From Mesotaenium endlicherianum (lineage: Eukaryota > Streptophyta > Zygnematophyceae > Zygnematales > Mesotaeniaceae): a stretch of DNA of 56,081 bases. A program made the position numbers and the translations under genes. Positions 23,301-35,588 of the stretch are shown here, piece after piece (the first letter of the stretch is position 1; each line of letters starts with the position of its first letter). Under the pieces are notes generated by a model. That model had not been told where the DNA came from, did no database searches, and saw nothing but the letters and a program-made list of their open reading frames with translations. The stretch spans positions 51,809 through 107,889 of the forward strand of contig WELA01001870.1 of NCBI GenBank assembly GCA_009602735.1, given 5' to 3'.

Positions 23301-24448
23301 TCCAAGTCCTCCTTCCAAGGGTACCAGCCCAGCTTGACACATGTGACCTGTACTAATACACTCGATAATATGAAGCTGCCAATCAGATACCCTCCCACAG
23401 CTTAGCTTGTTTGATCATTTCCAAGTTCTTTACTGCAGACAAACTTCAAACTTAATCTCTCATGTCCTTACATTAACGTGATTTGCCAGGTCACATGCAG
23501 CACCAACGGGTACTCGAGGAAATTAATGTGCTTCATTTGCAAGGAGTGTTACTTATCCTCGTTACTCGCTGCTAAGGTCTTAGACGAGACTGCTACAACT
23601 AAGCAGTATCATGTAGAAAAAAGCCCACACTTAAGCCTTGTACTCAAATGCTATGCCGGGAGGTCATCTCCTCACTGTAAACTTCTTTGCAACTCCTGGT
23701 CTGCCACGTATGGATTCCTCTCCTTCTCCCTCTTTCTCTCCATCGATCCTATATCGCGTTGCTTTGACTTTCGGAAAGAAAACTTTGTCCCATTAAATTC
23801 ACAAGAGTGGAGTTCTTGAATATACCTCAGAAACCACGCAGTCATGCCAAGTGTAGTTTTTTTCGCATTCCAAGGCACCTCCCAGCTCCTCAGCCACTCT
23901 GGGCCAGAAGGCTCCAAAGAAGATGCTGATGTGCTTGCCACCTCTGACTTTGTAGGGGCCCCCAATTTTTCAGAATCATCTTGCTTTTGTGAGCTCTGTG
24001 GTTTACTCGAACTGGGCTCATTCCCACTACTCTTTCTACGGTCCTCATCTACTGCATTTACAGGTTTCCACTGCGTGGGTCTATATTGTTGTCCAAGGTT
24101 TCTTCTCCCTGTACTTCGGCCAAAATCGCACCCTTGTGAACGAGCTCTTTTGCGAAAAAAGAGACGAGAGTCAGCAAAGAGAGAACTCGAAAGAGAAACG
24201 ATTGTTCCGGAAACAGGGCCAGGAGGCTGAGGAGACAGAATGGGACGAACGCCTAGAGCTGGTGTCCAGTCATAATTCTTATGATTGCTGCAAAAATGAG
24301 ACTTCAGTGTGGAGAAAGAAACTGCACTGTGACCGAACCTTGGGCCTCCATTGGCCACTTCATCGATAAGGCCACCAGCACGGGCATCTCCACACCATAG
24401 TCTACTTTGAGTCGCGAGCATTCCTTGTGATAGATACAAACTGGCCAT
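20374..24448 (-). CDS. CPBP-family (CAAX/ABI-type) intramembrane protease, probably plastid
   Basis: Polytopic membrane metalloprotease of the CPBP (Rce1-like) family. Exons in coding order: 24448-23826, about 23396-23185, 22772-22639, 22160-22015, 21224-21133, 20698-20592, 20406-20374; about 450 residues. The first ~190 residues are Ser/Arg-rich, low in acidic residues at the start and without motifs, as in plastid transit peptides. Membrane segments include YLIGSFILSSVLVQ, WLLWGIVGFVGALGAVEIS and MHALWNSGIIIFLTIL. The three family motifs are present: EETIFRG (EExxxR), FAAAH (FxxxH) and HALWN (HxxxN). The last exon encodes only MEGYDIDKYL. The junction of exons 1 and 2 does not resolve cleanly in phase, so a short exon may be missing from this model. 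It is divergent from BRCA1, whose start is 752 bases away. Confidence 0.87.
22263..22454 (-). repeat. Possible tRNA-derived SINE fragment in CPBP intron
   Basis: On the minus strand the segment 22364-22348 folds as a perfect T-arm-like hairpin: 5-bp stem CCGAG/CTCGG with a 7-base loop TTGGATC. Upstream, GGAAGTAGCATGC resembles a D-arm region and GCCAGATCAGAAG an anticodon-arm region. No full cloverleaf with a paired acceptor stem can be drawn, so this is not called as a tRNA. Confidence 0.25.
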
Positions 24449-25136
24449 GTCAATAGCCTTTTCGAAAAGCAGGGCATTCCCCGCTTCCTACACACCCCTC
24501 TATACCAGATATGATCCTACGTAAGACAGTCGACCTTCGGACCTTTGTTAGGCCCCGTGCACTTCTCACTTCAGATGAGGAAGTCCGAGAGCTAGCCTAT
24601 CTGGAGTGACTTGGAGCGACTGGGAGGGGCTGACGAGGACAGACTAGGGAGCTTCAACTTTGCTGTTAGCAACAATGACGTGCCGTCGCCAGTCGGATCC
24701 GCGAATGCAGACGTCAACCTCACATCGGCGTTCCAAGCGTTTCAGCATTAAGCTTTTGCTTCTAGAGACTCATGTAAGCACCCGCAGACTTCACATTTCG
24801 GATCCATGATAACTCGTCCGCTAGCCCGCGTAGGTGAATTTGCATTTGAATGTTTTGGTTCAAATTTCAAAATTGTCAAAAGTGTCATCACACGTTTCGG
24901 CCGAGCTGGTGAGCTCGAGGCAGCTCGAGGGCCCTGAACTGGCCCTGAATCACCTTGAATAGCAGCTCTCTTAAGAAGCACCCCTGCATCCAGCTGGAGT
25001 CAAACACAGGTGTCTCTTTTGGCAAATCGATACCGCTTTAGGCTCCAGGCAAGGGGAGCTGGTGATAGCAGTAAGAAGTGCCCTTGCGCCATTCGTTGCT
25101 AGGAGCATACCACTCGAGTCCGCAGACGAATTACAG
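24449..25136. other. BRCA1: Divergent promoter region of CPBP protease and BRCA1
   Basis: The start codons of the minus-strand protease (24448) and plus-strand BRCA1 (25200) are 752 bases apart. No other gene lies between them. The shared spacer could serve both promoters. CTCGAGGCAGCTCGAGG near 24,912 is a short repeat within it. Confidence 0.55.
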
Positions 25137-25143
25137 TATAAAG
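25137..25143 (+). promoter_or_regulatory. BRCA1: TATA box of BRCA1
   Basis: TATAAAG lies 63 bases upstream of the ATG at 25200, a spacing that allows a leader of about 30 bases. Confidence 0.5.
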
Positions 25144-25199
25144 AGCACCTTCTTTTGAGCGTGTACAGGCGCTAAAGAGCCAGAGTTCTAAGTGGCTAT

Positions 25200-28100
25200 A
25201 TGGCATTGGATCCAGTTGCGAACCTGGGTGAGCTGGGGAGTCAGCTTACCTGTCCCATATGGTAAGTTCAAGTAGCAGGCATATGTTGTAACGATATTTG
25301 AGAAGGGAAGGTTCGTTATGCTGATACACTTCTACTTCTGGGCTAAGGATGTGTTCTCCCTGTTGCAGCTTGGGTCTCATGAAGAAGGCTTCTAACCTAA
25401 CGTGCAACCATAACTTCTGCAAGTAAGTATGATGTCTCCTGCAGCTCTCTAGCGGCAGCTACTTCGCCAAAGTTCGTCGACTGTCACTGAAGTGCTTGCC
25501 TGTTGCTTATTCCTCCATATCGGTGAATGACCTTAGTCGTTGAGCGCCTGATGCTCTATAACATTTATCTCTTGCTTGTACGTTTTAACAGGTCCTGTAT
25601 TACAACCTCAATGAAGAGAGCTTCAGTTTGCCCAGTTTGCAAGGTACCCACCACCAAGAGGGGTAAGCACCCCACTGCAGGCCCCGGGAATTCCTGTCAG
25701 GGCTGCAGGCGTGAAAGTGATGAACACCTTCTAACATGTTCTGCCACCAAAGTGCCTTGCTAGCCCCATAGAAAAACTTTGCTGACAAGGTATTGGGCAT
25801 GTGATCCTTTTGGCCCATTTTACTTATAAGAGCACCCAATTCAGAAAAAGGCTGACTTGATTCGTTTGTCTGCAGAAGTGAGACCGGCCCCAAACCTCGA
25901 TAGTATGGTTCAGGTGTACCGGCGAATGGAAGTTGCCTCGGGTGTGCAGATTTTCTGCTCACAGCCTCCACAAGATGAACTTGGTAAGAACACGTTTTCA
26001 TGCTGCGCACTCAAACGATGGCCCAATTGTTGTGCTCGCAGTTTCACATATCTTTCACTTTTGTCGCAATTCTGGAACACCATGATATTACCCTCCGAAA
26101 GAGGAGTGTCCTGTTATCAATTTGACGTCTTCATTGCTGTGTCGGCTTGACAACTGGAACTCATGCATTTTTTTTTGGTAATGGTAAAAGCAGGGCCAGG
26201 AATGATGCACGACGAGCCACTACAACATGCTTCCCCTGCTCCTGCTGCCCCAAAGTCAAGCATGAAGCGTTCTGCAGTCGAGTCGGCCCAGATTGAGCCT
26301 GCGACAAACGGCAAGAGGGGCAAAGGGAATGAAGACGGCATCAGAACTCCAGCTATACAGGACAGTAGGGGTACACCTGTTGCAAACGATGAGGGTGAGC
26401 TTGTACATGCGAAAGAACAATTGTTGGGGGAGGTGGAGAGGCCAAGCCAATGGTCGAAGCCCACTGATGTCAGCAGAAGAAGAGCAGCTTCCTTGTCACA
26501 GGGGACTCCTTCAAGCCAGGTACAGGCCTCCAATTCCAGATCAGAGAAGCGGCAAGAGGTGCTGGAGGAGTGGTCAGCCGGAAGCCTTTCTCCGGCCCCT
26601 CTTGGGGGCTCTATTGCGCCGAAGAAGCGCATCCAGCTCATGCCCCCTCCTGGCTTTGGGCCACCTTTACCCAAAGATGTGTATTCCCTTAAGTCCAGTC
26701 TTAGCCTTGATATTGGCAAGTTGTCACCACCAAGAGCATGTCATGTCTCTCCATCTAAGTCTATGTTGGAAGCTAGTGCTTGCAATAGGCTCTTTCAGAA
26801 ACAGGCACCTGCCACTTTGGCTCCCAAGGAGGGCACTGACCTTCCACCTGTCCATGTCATGCAGGCTCTTGAGCCTAGTTCTGTGCAGAGCAATCTCCCG
26901 CTCAAGGCAGGTACCTGGAGCTTGAAAGCATGCAAAGAATCTAGAGCCAAATTAGTTTCTTGTGCCAAAGTGTCGGCTTCCTCAGAAGCAGTGACTGATG
27001 CAGCTTGTAGTGTCCCAGTTAGCTCTAGCATGAGAGCATCCACGCTGCCAATGCTGCAGAAGAAGTCGGGCCCTCTATCAGACAGGCAGAATGGGGTTCA
27101 AAAAGTCATACGATCTGTAATCCCAACTTTCTTCTGGCTGAGGGAAGCGGACAATGAAGAGAAGTCCACTCAGGTCCCACCTACTCAGGGAACACAGGTT
27201 GAGCCTACGCCTACTCCAGCATTCAGTGATCTCCAAGACTCAGCAGAGCCTCGCAGTGAGCAGGTCAGTGTAGTGCATTGTTGGTGATGTTGTTAGATCT
27301 CTTCATTTGGAATCAGGTTACTGATTTTTTTGCAACTAAAACTGAATTTTCTTTCTTGTATCACAGTGACTGAAAATTATAAGTGTAGTAGCCTACAATA
27401 TATTCTGCTGATTGCATCTTTTGGATTCCCCTACTGGATACCTATTTTGAGGACAATGAAGCTGGACCCTGACACACAACCAATTTTGTTTGGCATTTGC
27501 AGATAGCACAAGTGCCTGTGGTAGCTGATTCGGAGCCAGAGGTGACTCCTGTTGCCGACGCAGAATGCAGCAAGGAGTCTACCTTCTGTTTGTCCTCGCC
27601 AGGGCTACCCAAATTGTCACCAGCGCCAAAGGTTTGTAACTTCTCCGTGGTTCTTGAAGTATCAATTGCAGCTTTCTGCTCCCTGATTGGGACACCTTGA
27701 GTCGTGCTGCTGGAAAATTCTGAAATATTTTGATGATATTGTCCACTTTATCTTTCACCGTGACTGAATTAGTTTTTAAAAGCTGTTGCCAAATAAGGCA
27801 GTCCCTTGCCCATGTGTTGTCATAAAACCAGCTGAAGTATGTGACTAGGACCAAGAGAGTGTATTTACATCTTAGCTTGCACTCTTATGTCCACTTCATT
27901 CATTTGTGTCCATCAATATTCTGATGTGCCTATGGATTTGCAGGCAGACAGCGATGATTCGCTTGATTCCCCCGTCTTCAGAGTCAAGAGACGGCCTCAA
28001 AAGGTTGCAGCACCTGCCCCTTCATTTCCTACACTTCGTGATGGATCTCTAGCAGTAGAGCTTTCTAAGAAAGACCTGAATGGCGAAATTGAAGGGCCAA

Positions 28101-31100
28101 AGTTGACCCAAAAAGACAAAATTATGCGCGGAGTACTGTCCCAGCTAGAGCTGCGTCAGCAGCACTTTGATCTGGACAAGGTATTGATTGGGGAACAAGA
28201 ACAAGAAGTCTGCAAGTCTGAGAGTTACTCCCGCATAGCGAAAAGGCGCGATTCTCAAGCAGACATATCGTCTTATGAGCTAGCTAAGAAGTCCCGTGAG
28301 CTCTTTAAGGAGGCAAGGTCAGCACAGCCTGCAGAGCGAACAGTAGGCCGTGAGAGGGTTGGACCGGCAAAGCGACAAGAGAGTTCTCCTAAACGCACTC
28401 TGAAGCCAGAAGATGCTGAAGTGCAACAGAAACTATCGGAGGCTGAAGAAGGTGGCAGGGGAGTCGGGCCTGCATGTTGCTTCTGCAGACAGACTGGAAA
28501 CTCCAAGGTACGGTATTGACCATCTGAGGAAACTGGTCGCAGCTCGTTCACGTCCTGTCTCCAAGCTTTCCATTCTTCATCTTTGCTTGCTACAGTGGTT
28601 CTCAATGTAGCTACTTGATATGCTACTCTTACTGAGGGAGCCACGTCAGCGTTCTGCAAGAAGCCATCTCTTCCATTGATGAAATTATAGGCCCCATTCT
28701 CTGCTTGCAGGTGTGTGGGCCCATGTTGGAGATTAATTTGGCTAAAGGTCGAGTTTTCCGAGGAGACGAGCCAGCTGGACGCTCTCGTGTGAATCACGTG
28801 CACACACACGAATTCTGCCTTGACTGGTATGCTTCTCTTAAACACAAGCTGGTTGCATGCTTGAGCTTCTCGTAAATTTGCCTTCATAGTTGAGGGTGCT
28901 CACATCATGGGGAGTTCTTCATCTGAGGGAGAAACTAAGCATAAAGATACCGAATTCTGTAGTGCACTTGCATGGTCACGCTTGTCATGATTAAACTCCT
29001 CAGTGAAGGCCCTCACACTTACTTCTTTGAAGACTTGCCTCCTTTGAGGAGGTAGTCAGTCTGAAGTTGCTGTCAAATCAGGCTACTTAATTTGCTGGTA
29101 GTGGAACTCGTGAAAATCCTTTGAAAGTCATTCCCTTTACCCACACCCATGCCCTCCCTCCCTTGGGTTGATTCTCAGGGTGCCAGAAGTGTACTGGAAG
29201 GGAGAGAAGGTGTGCAACGTGAAGCAAGGGCTAGCAAGGTCGCATCGGCTGTCGTGCGCTTCGTGCGGTCTCAAAGGCGCGGCACTTGGTTGCTGGATCT
29301 CAAAGTGCAGGAAGAGCTTCCATTTCGCCTGTGCCAAGGCCTTGCCAACATGCCGGTGGAGCGAGGTAATCTTATCCATGCAAGTCTCCTGCTTGGACCT
29401 TGTCTGATTGGACCTTCTTCCCCTCCTTTGAGTTCGGAGGCCATTGGCAGCACTTGCACTGTCCAAGGTTTTTTCTTCCTTTCATGACAGCAGCCTAGAC
29501 TATACACTACCCTTTCATTAATTTTCGCAGCTTGCTTGACTGATTGCTTGCTCTGTTCTACTTGTTTGAGTGACCTGTCTTCAATTGCGCTGCATAAAAT
29601 TTCCTTCATGTTGTTGGCTTGTATAAGAACTGAGCTTCCCAACAATGAACTTTTTATGTTCTTGTGCAGGAGAACTTTGTGATGCTGTGCCCAGAGCATG
29701 GACCCCATGGCTTTCCCGCGGAGATCCTTAATGAAGAAGAAGAGGAGGCAGAGGAGGCGGAAGAGGAGGAGGAGGAGCTGGTGGCACAGAATGACTCTAG
29801 CGAGGATCAGATGACGAACGAGAGGTCAGCTGCCTGGCTCAGCATCAATCTCAGTCCCATGTCCTTGACAACTAAATGTCATTGAAACACGTGCGATGTA
29901 TTTGGAAGATCATTTGACATCCTTCAATCTGCTTTGCCATGACGGAAACTGCCGCAGCAAATATCATGAAGCTCTGGCAGATGGCTAGTGCAGAACATTG
30001 ATATATTTTTTTGGTCAGTTTCTCTCACATGCGGTTGGCTAGTCAATGCTCATCCTTTACTGGTCGATTGCTATCTATCGGCAGCAGCGAGATCACCCCC
30101 GGCGATAGAAGGTGGCCCCCTGGGCCAGCCAGCAAGTGGGTCCTGTGCGCATCAGGGTTGAACCAGACCGGAAGGGTAAGCTCTCTGAGAGTTTGAATCA
30201 TGTGCAAAGAGTACATCATCTAGTTTTTCTTTCTTTGAAGATGTTTTGTGTTCCTCTTGCCGCTGCAATGAACTTGACTAGCTTAAAGACCGGGTGAATT
30301 ATCCTAGTGCTCCGCACCTGCGGGAGCAGAACCTGTCAGCTTCGGGTTGTAAGCACCTGAGCTTTCCTCGGACTCTTTGTAATTGGTACTCACACGCTTT
30401 TACATATGGTGCTACAAAAGCTCGTCTCAATGACTGCAGTCAATTCAGACTGTGTCCGACGTCTTACAATGGCATCGTTTAATTTGTCTGTCAAACTTGG
30501 GGTGTGCAGGAGCAACTCGCTGAGCTGGCGGCATTAGCGGGGGCCTGCGTAGTCAAAGACTGGAGCTCAGAGGTGACTCATCTTGTGACTGGGCTCGACC
30601 AACGAGGTCGCGCCAAGCGGACCCTGAAATTCCTCTCAGCGTTGCTTCAGGGCCAATGGGTCGTGACTCCTCAGTGTAAGCATCAAAGCTCCAATGCACA
30701 TGTGTGTCACCAGGGGACAACAGGTGGAAGCACACCAGTCCTCAAGCCTCATGCCTTCTCGAACCCGGTCGCTCAAGTCCACTGCTCTTGGATTTGTAGA
30801 ATGAAGACATTGCCTTGCTTTTCTACATGCAAAAATGTGTCTCTCCCTTTTCGAGTAAACACAGTGGCTCTTCTTTTGAAGTATACATGAAAAGGGTGAG
30901 TGTGGACCACCACTGTTCATCTCTTGGATGTGTGCAACCAAGAAAGCACAGGGCAGTGGCTGAAGGGCAAAAAGGCATGAGGAGGCTTGTGGTGGGGTAG
31001 CACGTTCGCTTCAGTGCATGCTGCTCTCACGTCCACGACTTGTTAAGTGACAGCTGGCTTGCCTTCTTGGAAGGAGACCACGCTCGTCGCTATGTTCCCG

Positions 31101-32082
31101 CTAGCTATGATCAGGCTCTCTGGGAAGGTGACGGTACTGGCAGTGGAGAGGTGAGGTGAAGTAGTGGAGGTGACGTCGGGCTGGGCTTGCGCTTGTCTGG
31201 TGATCGTTTCTGCAGGGCTTGAAACTTGCATATCTTCGAGGGGGCCTGCTGGAGAGTTGCCCTACCTGGTGGAGCAGGACGTGCACAGTGTGAGAGGAGG
31301 GGCCAGGCGTTCTCGCCATGCTCTCGTTTCCAAGAAGGTATGGTCTCCTGGCAATGGACACTTTCGCAGAAGCGTGCCTGATTGTGTGCATCGTGTGTGC
31401 GCGTGTACATGCCTAGCCGTGTGTTCACAGACACAGCCAGACAAACTCGACACAAGCTTTTCCTTTCTTTCATGTCAGGTTGTCTGCACTTATGTGGAGC
31501 AGAACGCTTCCAGCCTGTAGCCGAGCTCGTGCCAATCGTTGCATGGATGCATGAGCACTTGCAGAGCCTGCAGCTTAGTCTGTCTCTACGTAATCAGAAT
31601 CTTATTCACCGAGCTAAGCTTCAGCTCAGGAGGGCCAGACGGTTACTGTTGCCAATCCTGACCAGCCAGACTGTTCCCATTACCTCACCTAAGACGTTCT
31701 CTACCTTCCCTTGAAACTGTTCTTCATGCAGGAGGCTCCTCTATTCGTGGGCATCCACGCCTACTTCCATGGCGAGTTCCAAGCGCCTTCGAAGCAGGAC
31801 CTTGCGGCTGTGTTAATGGCTGGCGGAGGAGCAGTCCTGCAGAGGCGGCCCCTCCTCCCCACCCCACCTAGGGTGGATGCTTCCGGGCATCAGGCCCCTC
31901 CCAAGCGTATGATGGTATTCTATCAGCGGCCGTGCTCGGCGCAATCTGAACCCCAGTGCAAGGAGCTGGCAAGGGCCAGAGAGGATGAAGCCGAGAGCAT
32001 CGCTCTGCCCTCTGGGGCAACAGCTTTGCCTCACACCTGGCTGCTTGACTCGGCTGCAGGCTACGCCTTGCTGCCCTTCTGA
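25200..32082 (+). CDS. BRCA1: BRCA1 orthologue: RING, extended PHD, tandem BRCT
   Basis: Nuclear E3 ligase subunit for homologous-recombination repair; plant BRCA1 pairs with BARD1. Exons: 25200-25261, 25369-25422, 25592-25662, 25876-25983, 26194-27263, 27503-27631, 27944-28507, 28711-28826, 29179-29365, 29670-29824, 30085-30175, 30510-30673, about 31054-31127, 31216-31337, 31732-32082; phases agree and sum to 1,105 residues. The RING reads CPICLGLMKKASNLTCNH...FC...C...CPVC. The next segment (REVRPAPNLDSMV, YRRMEVASG) favours BRCA1 over BARD1. A Ser/Pro/Lys-rich middle follows. The extended PHD runs from CCFCRQTG through HTHEFCLDW and CASCGLKGAALGC to MLCPEHGPHG, then an acidic run. BRCT1 has SKWVLCASGL and VVKDWSSEVTHLVTG; BRCT2 runs from APLFVGIHAYF to TWLLDSAAGYALLPF. 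The 31054 acceptor and the donor at 30673 are the least certain borders. Confidence 0.92.
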
Positions 32083-33889
32083 AAAGTTTTGACGGAATTT
32101 GACCAGGTTTGACCGGGTTTGACTCTAGTACAATCGGGTGCAAGGGACACGTGAGGTGGAAAGGGAGCTCCAACTTGCTTGAAGTAGGAGGTTGGCACCT
32201 TTGTGCTGCAACTGTTTGAGTGTATTCATATGGGCATGTAGATTGCAGACTTGCAAGCTTGAAAGAATTTTGCAAGTTCTTTATCATTCAGTAAAGTTGG
32301 AAGCCAATAGTAAGTACGAAGTGGCATGTATTATTGGTCGCCACTGCATCAAGGGCTTTCTTAAGTTTCTATTAGAGACGTTAATTTGGGAATATGCAGG
32401 CACCAGTGCCAAACATTTTCAAGTGTTGCGCATTAAGCATTACTGAGGCTTGCAAGTGCAGCCTCGTGTAGCATAACTCTTGAGGCTAGGTGATAAGCAC
32501 ACGTACTTTCCTACGTATACTTGCACACTTCTCAATACATATGTAGAAAAATTGGCATGCTCTTCTGTTGTGCGCATTCCTTAACTGTTTTTTTGGATTC
32601 TTGAAGATATTTTCAAAGACTACATGCACCAGGAAAAAAAACGTTCAACTGCAATTATTTAGATACGTACTCGCTTATGAGATGATTGCTGTCGTGGGTT
32701 TCCTTTTGAGCCTTATTGAAGCATAATATGTAGATCACTCTTTCAATGGTGATAGTAACTTCTCTTAAGAAACTTCTTTGATGGTTAGAATTCCACATGG
32801 GTATATTGATAGGTACACAGAAACTAGTATAATGTTGGTATACCTCCTTGACAAGTATTCTATCTACACACGGTCTTCAATCAAGATTGAGCCTCACCAC
32901 CGCATATTATTAGTATGGACAAGAATGGAGATTTCAAATTTTGAAGGCTCATTATTGTGCTGCCAAATGAACATGAACAATAAAAATACAGTTTATTGTG
33001 AATTCAATGTTAGAGATATGAGACGATGATTACGAGTAAGAAAGAATGGAAACAAAACAATTACATCAGCCCCCCATGCAGCTTGTCGTCATCATATGTG
33101 TAATTGCCACATCAATATCTAGATTCTGAGATCTTGAAATTCTCACCCGAGGTCACATTCTGCTTGATCTTATACAATCTTAGCAAGACATAGTGTTTAA
33201 CATAGTTGCAGAGAGGTTGATTTGCACGCCTATTATGCATTAAGTATGTGCACCAATTAGGAGAAAATTATTATCATGCTTCTGCTCGTGTAAGTTCTAT
33301 ACGTGCGTACGCTCAAGTCCATGTTCTTACATACTTTGAAACTCATTGTGTACGTGTTCAACTGGGATCAACGCAAAAATATTCGATGTGGCTGTGAGTA
33401 TTGTACCGCCCTTCTCCATCTTTATAAGACTTTCTTCATAAATGACGCCCCTTCTTTTTTGCTTAAAGAATGCACATCCCTTGGGTGTTTACGTGAGCGG
33501 TCATGGCGAGGCCAAGCAAGGCGAAGCCTCGACTGAGCCGCAATGTAGCTCGTGAGGGGGGCGTGGAGAGGGCGCCCTCAAGTGGAGTGAGGAGAGTTGG
33601 AGCACATGCTAGTAGGCAGCCATGGCCGCTCGCTGTAGCATGGCCGCCTGCTTGTTAAGAGGGCATGAGGGAGAGAAGGTGGAAAAGGAGCGGGAAGGGT
33701 GCTATGGTGGGAGGGCATGAGGGATGGTGGAGGGAGGGGGAGAGGTCGATATATTGACGGCGAGCATCGACAATGGTCGCACTGTTTTGACGCTTTATTT
33801 GTTGCAATTGTTTGGAGCTGCCTTGTCACGTTCAATACACTTACAGTTGATTATGTGCCGTAGTTTGTTAGCTTCAGTAAGGCGCCCGT
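32083..33889. other. Intergenic, AT-rich
   Basis: Contains the BRCA1 3' UTR and AT-rich sequence without recognisable genes. Near 33,500-33,740 a GC-rich purine-biased patch (gggagggcatgaggga) occurs twice in close succession and may mark the edge of transposon-derived DNA. Confidence 0.5.
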
Positions 33890-35316
33890 TGTCGCGATTG
33901 GTACCAATTGGACGGCGCAGCATGCGGGGCGCAAGTCATGGCTGCTTGGTAGCGTTGACTCACCGACCAAGGTTGTTGATATAAACAAAGTCAGCAATGA
34001 CCGTCAAAGTCGTAACATGCGCAAGCGTGACCAAGACAAGTCAAAAGTCACACTGAATGGTGGGTGGGATTTGACAGCTAGGTCAGCTGCAAGGTTGACC
34101 CCACCAGGACCCACAAATGGTCCATGTCAGCAGCTACCAAGGCAAGGAAGTTGACCCAAGCTGACCCAGCAGCTAGTTCAGAAAGATCTGACCCAGCAGC
34201 TAGCTCAGCGGTGGAAGAGTCAGGCCACGCTAAGTAAGCAGGTTAACTCAACAGCAGCCCTTCAATAGAGCTGCCACGTCAAAAATTGACACAACAAGAG
34301 ACGTGGTTTAGAAGCCACGAGGGCGTGCATGCCAACCGAAAGGTTAAGCGAGCACGCGCAACCGTCACGACTCACGAGGCGTGCATGCAAGCTGAGTGAG
34401 GCGACATGATATAAGACCTGCTGTGACGTTCAGATGCATGCAACAAAGTCACGGCAACTTCAAACGAGGCCAGCTTGCATGGCACCTGTGATAGACACCA
34501 GCCTCGCACACTCCACCCTCATTCTGACTCACATTTTTTTTCAGGTCCAAGAAGACGAAGGCGAGAAGGGGAAGGAGATTAGAGGAGAAGAAGAAGGCGC
34601 GAAGAAGAAGAAAAGGAACTCCCAAGGCCCCAAGAAGGCAAGACGGCAGGCTTCGGTTGACGCTGAAGAATCCTGGTTTTGTCTCAAACTTTGTAACACA
34701 TAAAAGTGAGAATTCAGGGGTTCTCAAGAAGGGAGTTTCGCTTGAAAGATTTAGAGAGCTTGCAGATAGGATCTGCTAGGAAATCATAGCACTGTTAAAC
34801 AACCACCACAAGAATGTGAAAGTGTTGTTTTAGTGTCCAAGTTTGCAAAAGTCTTAATTGTCGAATTGTTAAAGGCAAGAGCAGAATTAACAAGATTTGA
34901 AGCCCTCTGGGGGAAATTGAGTGAGCCCAGCCAGCAGTGAGTACTGTTAGGCAAGGCTTTGAGCAAAAGACTCAAACCAGGCCGGCATAGATGCTATAGT
35001 TTCAGAGTTTTGTAAGCTGTGACTTTGTGAAAAGTTAAGTGAAAGCCTTGGTGAGCGATTTTCTTTGAATGTTGGTGTTGCTTGTGATCTGCTTAAATGC
35101 GATTTCCGCAAACTATAATTTGTTCACTTGTATATCCTTCAATTTGGGCAAAATCCCATTGTGTAGTAAGACGCTTGTGTATGTAAGGAAAGTAGAGATG
35201 TAAAAAACTTGTTGAAAAATTCCTAAGTCTTAAAGTAGGAACTAAGACAAAGCAAAGCTAAGTGTGGAATTTACAAAGTTACGCCGTTCGCCAGTACGCT
35301 TAGTTTTACAGTTCGC
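33890..35316 (+). mobile_element. Diverged LTR copy, 3' end not defined
   Basis: Begins TGTCGCGATT and follows, with many differences, the sequence of the LTR at 43481-44995. Shared blocks are GTTGACTCACCGACC, the purine-rich stretch around 34,549-34,616, GGATCTGCTAGGA, TGAGTGAGCCCAGCC and GTTTCAGAGTTTTGTAAGCTG. A TATA-like GATATAAGACC at 34,407 lies where an LTR promoter would. The matching stops near 35,250, before the LTR's expected CGACA end. No target duplication could be paired. The piggyBac element follows directly and may have cut it. Confidence 0.65.
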
Positions 35317-35588
35317 TTAACACTAGATGGCCCGGAGCATCAAATATGATGCAACGCACAGATTCTGATGCATCTACTTGCCCCCCTTGCGACCTCTGTA
35401 TCTCTCTTAACACTTATTTGCTTTTATCAAAATTAGTCTTAGACGATGGGCTATATCGCCAAGTGTCCGCAAGTAAATCTACAGGTAAAAGAATCAAAAT
35501 GCGTACACGTGGTTCACAATACCGTACGGTGCTAATTTCGGTTTTAATGAAGAGAACGAATCGAAAAGAAGGCTAACAGCCTTTTTCT

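Noticed and set aside
25200..32082. BARD1 instead of BRCA1
   Set aside because: The RING and the following residues (LTCNH, SMK, CPVCK, AP.(L/M)DSMV, ASG) match plant BRCA1 more closely than BARD1; both share PHD and BRCT parts.
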